Assembly (NCBI GenBank): GCA_905612405.1 | Contig: CAJQRX010000029.1 | Span: 1-32,481, forward strand | Length of the DNA stretch: 32,481 nt | Reading direction: 5' to 3' | Source: an uncultured Candidatus Thioglobus sp. | GTDB taxonomy: Bacteria > Pseudomonadota > Gammaproteobacteria > PS1 > Pseudothioglobaceae | Shown: piece by piece, positions 16,472-21,786 of the stretch | Layout: every line of letters starts with the position of its first letter | Position numbering within the stretch: the stretch's first letter is position 1 | Program-made: the position numbers and the translations under genes | Notes under the pieces: model-generated | Told to the model about the DNA's origin: nothing | What the model saw: only the letters and a program-made list of their open reading frames with translations | Databases searched by the model: none

Positions 16472-17101
16472 TCAAAAAATACCCTTAAATAGTTTTTTTA
16501 ACTCATCATTTATGAAGCAATCTATAACTAGATGGTATCTATCAATATTACTATTATTGCTCACGGAATGATGTTTAGTAACGTCAAGGTAGTAATAGTG
16601 CCCTGTTTTTAGATTGAATAACTTACCTTTTAGATCATTTTCATTTTCATAAAAAGTAAAAATAACATCATTATTGGTCCTGATAGGAATATGAAGCCTA
16701 GCAATCTTTTTATTTTTAATATCATCATCTATATTGTCTGTATGCTTTTTAAGAGTCTTGCCTGCAACTAATTTTGTAAATCGAATTCTCTCAAAATTAC
16801 AAGGCAGCTTAGAGATCATCTCACGTATTGGCTTCATAATAGGTTCGTTGAATAGCGAAGTCCACTGCAATTGAGTTTCAACCTCTACCTTTGTATCTAC
16901 AAAACCTGGTTTAAATATATCTGATGCATTTGAGCCAAATCCATGAAGTGATAATGCTGTCCAAATATTATTGTTTTTATAAGGTGCTATTTGCGATAGT
17001 AGGTGAAAGTTAATTTTATCAAGGTAATCTGCAACACCATTTAAATCATATATGTATGGTTTTATTCGAGTATCTGGACTCGAGATTGTGGATTTATCCA
17101 T
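16472..17101 (-). CDS. Aspartyl/asparaginyl beta-hydroxylase-like 2-oxoglutarate/Fe(II) dioxygenase
   Basis: This 209-residue cytoplasmic protein carries the jelly-roll dioxygenase signature: iron ligands His120 and Asp122 in KKHTDNID, a distal His177 or His178 in KHHSV, and Arg188 for 2-oxoglutarate in DRYHLVIDC. ARLHIPIRTNNDVIFTF (134-150) is the strand typical of this family. The layout resembles the Asp/Asn beta-hydroxylase group that also includes bacterial proline cis-hydroxylases, so a free amino acid or a peptide could be the substrate. It is monocistronic, with AT-rich gaps on both sides and no Shine-Dalgarno sequence. Enzyme class is fairly certain; the substrate is open. Confidence 0.85.
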   Translation of the reverse strand: MDKSTISSPDTRIKPYIYDLNGVADYLDKINFHLLSQIAPYKNNNIWTALSLHGFGSNASDIFKPGFVDTKVEVETQLQWTSLFNEPIMKPIREMISKLPCNFERIRFTKLVAGKTLKKHTDNIDDDIKNKKIARLHIPIRTNNDVIFTFYENENDLKGKLFNLKTGHYYYLDVTKHHSVSNNSNIDRYHLVIDCFINDELKKLFKGIF

Positions 17102-17258
17102 GTATTAATTTGAATATTAGATTAGTCATAAATTAAATTTAAAACCTAACTTTATATGATGAAAAGTCTCAATTATTTTCTCCATTTAATCATAGTTCGA
17201 TAAAGAGCAGCTAACTAGACTAGGGTTAACTTTAAGGGTTATTAGAATAAGAATAGAA

Positions 17259-17945
17259 TTAAATCAAACAAGTAACTGACAATGTTTTAAAAAAAAGTTC
17301 CTCTGATTCATTGAATAAATTTTCAGATTTTGAGTTTTTATATTCTCTATTTACCTCCTTTATTCTCTCGGGAGATATCCTTAAACGCGTCCTTTTTTGA
17401 ACACAAGCACAAGTTTTAGTGTTAATACTACTATTAATTTCATCTTTGTTTGAAGGATCAACCCCTAATGATGACAATAAAGACATTACTTCAGTTGAAA
17501 TAGGTTTCAAAGGATTTTTTTCTAGACCACATACCAGGTTTGCAAAAAAATGCCCACCTTCTTCTACAATTTCTGCTACTTTTTCTTCTACAATTTCTGC
17601 TACTTTTTCTTCTACAATTTCTTCTACTTTTTCTTCTACTTTTTCTGCTACTTTTTCTGCTACTTTTTCTTCTACTTTTTCTTCTACTTTTTTATAATTC
17701 TCAATAATTGAAGCTATTCCAAATTTTTCACCAAATAAATACCATGCTTGGATCGCGAAAATAGGATTTGCTGAGTAGAGGTAGTTTTTAAACCCAGCAT
17801 CATAAGAAGCAGCACATTTTGTCGCATCACTGAGAGAAAGAGTAAGGTCAGCATTACATTTACTTAGCTCTAAACTGATACTGTTATCCCCAATAGAAGG
17901 TTGAGAGAAAAGTATTATTAGAAATATGAGGACTATTTTTCTCAT
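17259..17945 (-). CDS. Hypothetical secreted protein with a VEEK tetrapeptide-repeat helix
   Basis: I do not recognise this 228-residue protein. A signal peptide (about 1-19, MRKIVLIFLIILFSQPSIG) is followed by a small domain with Cys30 and Cys44. Next come a hydrophobic segment NPIFAIQAWYLFGE (60-73) and a 44-residue run of four-residue repeats V-E/A-E-K/I (86-129). A C-terminal domain has four more cysteines (139, 179, 181, 226). The repeat run places Lys and Glu at i/i+4 spacing, as in single alpha-helices or coiled coils, so it probably acts as a stiff rod between two cysteine-bearing domains. It is encoded by 12-bp tandem repeats, so its length can change without a frameshift. Surface or periplasmic placement is inferred. 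Confidence 0.75.
   Translation of the reverse strand: MRKIVLIFLIILFSQPSIGDNSISLELSKCNADLTLSLSDATKCAASYDAGFKNYLYSANPIFAIQAWYLFGEKFGIASIIENYKKVEEKVEEKVAEKVAEKVEEKVEEIVEEKVAEIVEEKVAEIVEEGGHFFANLVCGLEKNPLKPISTEVMSLLSSLGVDPSNKDEINSSINTKTCACVQKRTRLRISPERIKEVNREYKNSKSENLFNESEELFFKTLSVTCLI
17556..17687 (-). repeat. 12-bp minisatellite encoding VEEK/VAEK/IVEE repeats
   Basis: Ten full 12-bp units (17568-17687) plus a partial one are tandem copies of TTTTTCTTCTAC on the + strand, with variants TTTTTCTGCTAC and AATTTCTGCTAC. Variant units alternate in a 24-bp higher-order pattern at the left end. The unit is a multiple of three, so slippage adds or removes four residues in frame. Confidence 0.95.
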
Positions 17946-17968
17946 AGTTTTAGTTTATTTTGAACCAT

Positions 17969-18004
17969 GGGAGAATTCTACCCTTGCAATTATTAAAAGA
18001 ACAA
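17969..18004 (-). promoter_or_regulatory. Putative promoter and palindrome for the VEEK-repeat gene
   Basis: On the minus strand TTGTTC (18004-17999) and TAGAAT (17980-17975) are separated by 18 bp. The -10 lies inside a near palindrome GGGAGAATTCTACCC (17969-17983, 13 of 15 positions symmetric), which could be an operator. Confidence 0.35.
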
Positions 18005-18193
18005 GTTTTGATATTGCTTTTTTAAGCCAAATAATTTTTTTAGATAAAACAAGTCTAATTAATGAACAAGAGTTCAATCCAATAATAGTTCGATTATAAC
18101 AACATTCCCCAGTTACATAATTTGCTAATAATTGATATTCAATCTATATGGATTTTATGCCATATTTTTTTTGTGTCCTGTAACATTTTACAA

Positions 18194-18556
18194 ATGAAAA
18201 ACTTTACAGTTACTTATTATGTAGAAAATCATGAAGAGGTGGATTTTGTTACATATGATTTTGATGCAGAAAATTTAGAGTCATTAGAACTTCAACTTCA
18301 ACAAGGTGAAGGGATTTCTCAAAGATGGTGGAAACATTTCTACACTCAACACTTAGCACCTGATCAAACGACTAGTCTTAATGATATTACTGATTGGGGT
18401 TATTTTTATATTGAAGACACAGATGGTAATGAGGTGTTTTGCAACAATGATGAGTATCTTGAACTACTTCTTAAAGATAAACAAACATTTATTAATAAGT
18501 TAATAAAGAAGAATATAACAAATCCAGTAGTCGTTCATCAAAGTAAGAAGAGTTAA
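18194..18556 (+). CDS. Hypothetical small acidic protein
   Basis: This is a 120-residue soluble protein of no family I recognise. The frame opens at 18122 with TTG, but the first 24 residues are hydrophobic and unlike the rest. The ATG at 18194 (MKNFTVTYYVENHEE) is the better start. It is rich in Asp, Glu, Trp and Tyr (RWWKHFY, about 44-50; DWGYFYIEDTDGNEVF, about 67-82) and ends in a basic tail. Alternating strands suggest an alpha/beta fold. It is the first of three same-strand orphan genes in an accessory stretch, separated by 78 nt from the next. No Shine-Dalgarno sequence is visible. Confidence 0.6.
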   Translation: MKNFTVTYYVENHEEVDFVTYDFDAENLESLELQLQQGEGISQRWWKHFYTQHLAPDQTTSLNDITDWGYFYIEDTDGNEVFCNNDEYLELLLKDKQTFINKLIKKNITNPVVVHQSKKS

Positions 18557-18634
18557 ATCCAGTTGTATTTTTGACCGATTGATTTTGTATGTTGGAGACA
18601 CTTAACAAAGTCATATTTATAATAAAATAAAATT

Positions 18635-19057
18635 ATGATGAATAACTTTGTTAAACATTCAATAATTAGATTTGTTACAAAAGAATTGACAACGATTATT
18701 GATGACATTAAATCATCAACCTATAATTTTACTAAAGTCAGAACAAACTTTTCAGATAATTCCTTCAATATTACTAGAGTTGACGGAATGTTTGAAGGAT
18801 CACTACATATGTTGATTCACAGGATTATGTACGTAGAAAAACACTATCTGAGGTTTTTAGATTCTGAAATGATGAATGAAGTTGAAGAAGATCCACATTC
18901 AAGATGGTGGGTTAATCATGGTCATGAGGATTATGAAAAGATTGATGAATTCTTATCTGATATTTATTATGATTGTATCTTCAATGTTTATGAGTACCTA
19001 ACTAATGACATTAGTAGTGATGTCAAGAATGAATTTAAAGATTATTTAAATCTTTAA
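18635..19057 (+). CDS. Hypothetical helical protein
   Basis: This is a 140-residue protein I cannot assign. It looks mainly helical and cytoplasmic, with no signal peptide or membrane segment. The middle holds SLHMLIHRIMYVEKHYLRFLD (about 56-76), where two histidines spaced like metal or helix-packing residues occur, and RWWVNHGHEDYEKIDEFL (about 89-106). Two adjacent ATGs at 18635 and 18638 are equivalent starts. A TATAAT lies at 18618-18623, only 11 nt before the ATG, and no Shine-Dalgarno is present. It shares the RWW motif with its upstream neighbour, which I take as chance. Confidence 0.6.
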   Translation: MMNNFVKHSIIRFVTKELTTIIDDIKSSTYNFTKVRTNFSDNSFNITRVDGMFEGSLHMLIHRIMYVEKHYLRFLDSEMMNEVEEDPHSRWWVNHGHEDYEKIDEFLSDIYYDCIFNVYEYLTNDISSDVKNEFKDYLNL

Positions 19058-19086
19058 TTCAAAGTAAATTTACATTTAGATACAAT
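19058..19086 (+). promoter_or_regulatory. Putative promoter for the DUF4174-like gene
   Basis: TTCAAA (19058-19063) and TACAAT (19081-19086) are spaced 17 bp, and the ATG begins at 19092. Transcription would start at or next to the start codon, giving a leaderless or near-leaderless message. Confidence 0.4.
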
Positions 19087-19091
19087 AAGTA

Positions 19092-19517
19092 ATGAAGAAC
19101 AGGATAAAAGTATTGTGCCTATTGTTAACTTTATTAATGTTTCCAATCATGAGTAATTCAAGTGTAAAAATAAATTTAGAAGAATATATTAATTCATTTT
19201 CATGGGACAAAAGAATAGTCCTCTTTATTACAAAAGATATTTATTTCATTAATGAAACTGACGATTTTTTTAAAACAAATAGTTGTGAAAATGAAGAAAG
19301 AAATTTGAAGTACATTAGAATTGTTGGAGATGATATTAATGAATACATTATTCCAGATAGATATAAGAATAAATATGGACTTTGGTTAATTGGTTATGAT
19401 GGTGGAGATAAATCATATTCAAATGACACCTCATTACTAAAAGAAATTCACAATATTATTGATACAATGACAATAAGAAAGAGTGAAATGACTGAACAAA
19501 ATGAAAAATGTAATTAA
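19092..19517 (+). CDS. DUF4174-type secreted protein
   Basis: This is a 141-residue protein with a signal peptide (about 1-22, MKNRIKVLCLLLTLLMFPIM then SNSS). The mature part starts with an SWDKRIVLFIT strand (about 37-47) and ends with LWLIGYDGGDKS (97-108) and IIDTMTIRKSEM (122-133). These match the hallmark end of DUF4174 proteins, where LiGKDG..K and ID.MPMR..EM recur. That family has a thioredoxin-like look but no known activity and no CxxC; the two cysteines here are far apart. It is the third same-strand orphan in the accessory stretch, followed by the first grpE-core repeat region. Confidence 0.7.
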   Translation: MKNRIKVLCLLLTLLMFPIMSNSSVKINLEEYINSFSWDKRIVLFITKDIYFINETDDFFKTNSCENEERNLKYIRIVGDDINEYIIPDRYKNKYGLWLIGYDGGDKSYSNDTSLLKEIHNIIDTMTIRKSEMTEQNEKCN

Positions 19518-19547
19518 GGTTTTGTTACAGGATTACTTTTACAAATG

Positions 19548-19719
19548 TTTTACAAATGATTTTTGACCTATTGGAGTAGGGTTTGAGGGGGTCGGTCGGT
19601 TATTGTTCGACTATGACTCAATGGTCTTAAACCTCCTTAGTAAAGTAAATTATTGTTAGACACGTTGCTTGCAAGCCATTGTTCCTTCTGTATGGCGGGT
19701 ACTGCGATATAAACACTTT
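19548..19719. repeat. Intergenic repeat, copy 1
   Basis: This is the diverged partner of 20345-20524. Shared blocks in order are a 34-bp left block (19548-19581, 30/34 matches, containing a CCTA...TAGG hairpin), the 19-bp grpE-like core (19599-19617, 17/19), a TTGC..GCAA inverted repeat (about 19665) and a 20-bp right block (19700-19719, 17/20). An extra TTTTACAAATG precedes it in tandem (19537-19547). Potential pairing of GGTTTGAG with CTTAAACC encloses the core. The rest of the 296-bp gap 19518-19813 shows nothing else. Confidence 0.85.
19599..19617. other. Attachment-site-like core, diverged grpE 3' end copy
   Basis: GTTATTGTTCGACTATGAC matches the grpE 3' end (21178-21196) at 17 of 19 positions in the same orientation. 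It is the most distant and most diverged of the three copies, as expected for the oldest insertion in a stepwise series. Confidence 0.55.
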
Positions 19720-19813
19720 GTTTGACAGTTTCACAATCACAATTAATCATTTTTACTAAATATTATTATAAAAGAGTAGAATTATCTTTTTAGAATAGTA
19801 AGGGGATAAAATT

Positions 19814-20305
19814 ATGGAAGAGACTGAAGCACAAGCAAATAAACGAAGAATTCACGAACTTGAGCGTATTGCATTAGGCGAGGTTGAGGTAGATAAAGTT
19901 GAAGTTGAATTTGAAGTGGATAAAAAAGTAAGTGATGTACCTCAAGAAGTTTTAATGACAAAATGCCCATATTGTGCAGAAGAAATTCAAGGCGCTGCTA
20001 TTAAGTGTAAGCATTGTGGTGAAAGGATAACTCAGCCTTCATCATCTCAACAATTTAACTCAATTCCACAAGATGTTCTATTTAATGCAACTATGACGAA
20101 TTGTAATAAAATCGAGGATCCACAAAAATATGGTGGTTGGTCAAAACATATGATTTGGTGGTCACTTACAGGGATTATAGGAATTATTATTGCCTTTATA
20201 GGAATGACGAATAGTAAAGGCAGTGTTGTAAAAAATGCGCAGGCAACACAACTTCTTGCTTTGTCGGTAATATTCCAATTGATAACTATGATGATATGGC
20301 AATAA
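19814..20305 (+). CDS. Zinc-ribbon membrane protein
   Basis: This is a 163-residue protein with a charged N-terminal helix (1-40), a double-CxxC zinc ribbon (Cys51, Cys54, Cys65, Cys68 in CPYCAEEIQ...CKHCGE) and two membrane helices near the C-terminus (about 113-131 and 145-162). The ribbon type (CPyCAEeI...aikCkhCG) is common in small membrane proteins of unknown function. A short motif is repeated around it: PQEVLMTKC (43-51) and PQDVLFNATMTNC (85-97). A strong Shine-Dalgarno (AAGGGGA, about 8 nt upstream) marks the start, unlike its leaderless-looking neighbours. It is the only gene of the 795-bp unit between the first two grpE-core copies. Confidence 0.8.
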   Translation: MEETEAQANKRRIHELERIALGEVEVDKVEVEFEVDKKVSDVPQEVLMTKCPYCAEEIQGAAIKCKHCGERITQPSSSQQFNSIPQDVLFNATMTNCNKIEDPQKYGGWSKHMIWWSLTGIIGIIIAFIGMTNSKGSVVKNAQATQLLALSVIFQLITMMIWQ

Positions 20306-20344
20306 CTAAATCAGTTTAAACACCGATCTGACAACATATCTTAG

Positions 20345-20524
20345 TTTTACAAATGATTTTAACCCTATTGAAGTAGGGCTTCTAGAGGGGTCAGTTATTG
20401 TACGACTATCACGATTAGGTCTGTAACCCCGACGCAATAGGGTTTTTCTCATCCACACTTCATACACACTTTTGCGGCAAACCCTTATGCCACCCAGAAC
20501 TAGTTACTGCGACATACGCACTTT
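20345..20524. repeat. Intergenic repeat, copy 2
   Basis: This is the partner of 19548-19719, with the same block order: left block 20345-20378, core 20394-20412, inverted TTTGC/GCAAA (20471-20481) and right block 20505-20524. The copy adds a 10-bp perfect inverted repeat (AACCCTATTG at 20361-20370, CAATAGGGTT at 20435-20444) and inner arms GGGGTCAG/CTGTAACCCC, so the core would sit at the tip of a long imperfect hairpin. The local CCCTA...TAGGG hairpin could also end transcription of the zinc-ribbon gene. The surrounding gap 20306-20604 holds no gene. Confidence 0.85.
20394..20412. other. Attachment-site-like core identical to the grpE 3' end
   Basis: GTTATTGTACGACTATCAC is an exact 19-bp match, same orientation, to 21178-21196, which encodes the last five residues and stop of GrpE. 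The two copies bracket a 784-bp unit containing one gene (20605-20982). A 19-bp identity is not expected by chance in 32 kb. Confidence 0.7.
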
Positions 20525-20535
20525 CATACACGCTT
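20450..20535 (+). repeat. 11-bp iterons at the left end of the second unit
   Basis: Four directly repeated 11-mers of the CATACACACTT type occur: CATCCACACTT (20450-20460), CATACACACTT (20461-20471), CATACGCACTT (20513-20523) and CATACACGCTT (20525-20535). The first two are in tandem and the last two are 12 bp apart. Spacing near one helical turn fits cooperative protein binding. Confidence 0.8.
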
Positions 20536-20604
20536 TTCATTTTATTCCGTAGTGAAGGAATAGAACGGATTGTTAGTGTTTCTGACCACCTTAGATTGAA
20601 GCAA

Positions 20605-20982
20605 CTACTTAACGTAGTCACAAACGAAATTTAAGAAAATTGCACCTCCACTATCAGGGTCTGGATATATCCAGTCATAAGGACCATTCTCTACTTCTTG
20701 TGTACCTCTACCCATCGGTTGCTGATAGAAAATATATGATAAACCTTTATAACGATTAACTCCACAATCACCTTGTTTATATGCTTTGGTACTCATAACT
20801 CCACTTTCAGTAGGTTTGGATCTATCGCCTAATTCCCACCAATAAATATATCCGTTATGTTTTTTGATTGTATCTTTTTCTATGTAATAAGTATTTGAAC
20901 TATTTTCGAAAAAAAATGTCCATTCTCCATATGAGTTAACCGAAATCAGCATTGAGAATAGAAGTATGAGTAGTTTTTTCAT
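20605..20982 (-). CDS. Secreted protein resembling surface-adhesin E-like proteins
   Basis: This is a 125-residue protein with a clear signal peptide (MKKLLILLFSMLISVNSYG, cleaved near residue 19). The mature part begins EWTFFFENSSNTYYIEKDTI and continues with YIYWWELGDRSKP, SGVMSTKAYKQGDCG and a C-terminal FVCDY. The single disulfide implied by the two cysteines, and the 'W...Y(I/V)(D/E)..tI...g.v..W.l.d.....S.k....dC' progression, fit the adhesin-E-like domain found in many small periplasmic or surface proteins. True adhesion is unproven. It is the only gene of the 784-bp unit bounded by exact grpE-core copies and is transcribed toward the repeat. Two small inverted repeats precede it (21002-21016 TAGAAT/ATTCTA; about 21020-21031 TGAAG/CTTCA), possibly operators. 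Confidence 0.75.
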   Translation of the reverse strand: MKKLLILLFSMLISVNSYGEWTFFFENSSNTYYIEKDTIKKHNGYIYWWELGDRSKPTESGVMSTKAYKQGDCGVNRYKGLSYIFYQQPMGRGTQEVENGPYDWIYPDPDSGGAIFLNFVCDYVK

Positions 20983-21112
20983 AATAGAGTCATTTTTGAA
21001 CTAGAATTTGATTCTACTACTGAAGTTCTTCAAAAGTATAGTACTTGACTGAGAATTTACGAGTCAGAATAGGAGGGTTTAAGACACCCGACCAAGACAT
21101 ACAGATAGTCTA

Positions 21113-21138
21113 TTCTCATACACACTTCATACACACTC
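21113..21138 (+). repeat. 11-bp iterons at the right end of the second unit
   Basis: CATACACACTT (21117-21127) and CATACACACTC (21128-21138) form a tandem pair. The 25 bp 21113-21137 match 20446-20470 at 24 positions, so the same iteron block lies inside both ends of the unit, in direct orientation. Confidence 0.85.
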
Positions 21139-21177
21139 CGAAAAAGTGTAGTTAAATCAATGACTTAAAAGTGTCTT

Positions 21178-21196
21178 GTTATTGTACGACTATCAC
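21178..21196. other. Attachment-site-like core within the grpE 3' end
   Basis: The final five codons and stop of grpE (Val-Ile-Val-Val-Gln-stop, read on the minus strand) form the native copy of the 19-bp repeat. Integration here would leave grpE intact because the incoming copy restores the same codons. Confidence 0.6.
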
Positions 21197-21721
21197 CAGT
21201 GCTGGGCGGACTAATCGTCCATTTAAAGTAAATCCAACTTGGATAACCTCTAATACAGTATTTGGTGTTTTGTCTGGCATTGGAGCCATAGTGACTGCCT
21301 CATGAAGCTCTGGATTGAATTTTTCATCAACAGGATTTATGGCCTCTACTCCAAATTTTTCAAGAGTTGACATAAAAACTTTATTTGTAAGCTCAATTCC
21401 TTCAATTGTATTTGCTAGGGTTGCATTTTCATCCATTGCTAGCTTAAGTCCCATTGAAAGAGAGTCGTTGACCTCTAATAGGGCTTTAACAAAACCATCA
21501 AGTGCATATTTATGGGCATTTTCAAGATCTTTTGATGTACGTCTTTTAAGGTTTTCCATCTCGGCTTGGGAGCGTAAAAGTTTGTCCCAATTATCTTTCG
21601 CAGACTGCTGCGCTTCTAGCAGCTGAGTCGCTAAATCTTCATTTTTGTTATCATCAAGTAAATCTTCTTGAACCTCTTTAGAGGTATCATCTTGAGTTTT
21701 TTGTTCTGTCTTTTTTGTCAT
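21179..21721 (-). CDS. grpE: GrpE, nucleotide exchange factor of DnaK
   Basis: GrpE releases ADP from DnaK to complete its chaperone cycle. The 180-residue protein has a disordered acidic N-terminus (1-30), a long dimerising helix (about 30-90, with [15 protein letters not shown]) and the C-terminal beta domain. The beta domain carries the signature [21 protein letters not shown] followed by [21 protein letters not shown]. The ending is intact and normal for the family, although its last codons are duplicated downstream. It is divergent from nadK across 65 bp, a conserved gammaproteobacterial arrangement. A heat-shock-like promoter is visible upstream. No convincing terminator follows the stop, only a 5-bp ACACT/AGTGT hairpin. 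Confidence 0.97.
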   Translation of the reverse strand: MTKKTEQKTQDDTSKEVQEDLLDDNKNEDLATQLLEAQQSAKDNWDKLLRSQAEMENLKRRTSKDLENAHKYALDGFVKALLEVNDSLSMGLKLAMDENATLANTIEGIELTNKVFMSTLEKFGVEAINPVDEKFNPELHEAVTMAPMPDKTPNTVLEVIQVGFTLNGRLVRPALVIVVQ

Positions 21722-21744
21722 TTTTTAACCAAACTAATGTATAT

Positions 21745-21774
21745 TTAACATGTTATGTAGTTACTTTTTAGTAT
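21745..21774 (+). promoter_or_regulatory. Putative nadK promoter with central palindrome
   Basis: TTAACA (21745-21750) and TAGTAT (21769-21774) are separated by 18 bp, placing the transcript start about 6 nt before the nadK ATG. A perfect 10-bp palindrome TAACATGTTA (21746-21755) overlaps the -35 box. Confidence 0.35.
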
Positions 21775-21782
21775 ATTTCAAG
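21753..21782 (-). promoter_or_regulatory. Possible sigma32-type promoter for grpE
   Basis: On the minus strand CTTGAAA (21782-21776) is a perfect sigma32 -35 element, and CTACATAA (21760-21753) is a weak -10 match after 15 bp. grpE is a classic heat-shock gene, which supports the reading. The -35 overlaps the nadK leader. Confidence 0.45.
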
Positions 21783-21786
21783 GCCT

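Noticed and set aside
17556-17687. CRISPR array
   Set aside because: The units are contiguous 12-mers without unique spacers and lie in a coding frame. No cas genes are present, and no other spaced repeats were found in the window.
17419-17697. Ser/Thr/Phe-rich open frame antisense to the VEEK repeat
   Set aside because: It exists only because the 12-bp repeat has no stops in several frames. It has no start signal and no family resemblance.
18122-18193. Hydrophobic N-terminus (possible signal) for the 18194 gene
   Set aside because: It depends on a TTG start, has no Shine-Dalgarno and joins a hydrophobic stretch to an acidic soluble protein. The ATG at 18194 is simpler.
19655-20412. Integron attC sites
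   Set aside because: GTTAGAC at 19655-19661 fits the R' consensus, but no paired RYYYAAC box lies at the right distance, copy 2 lacks both boxes, and the exact repeated core is the grpE 3' end instead.
19518-21178. Transposon or insertion sequence
   Set aside because: No transposase frame or terminal inverted repeats of IS type are visible. The repeated ends are direct and match the grpE 3' end.
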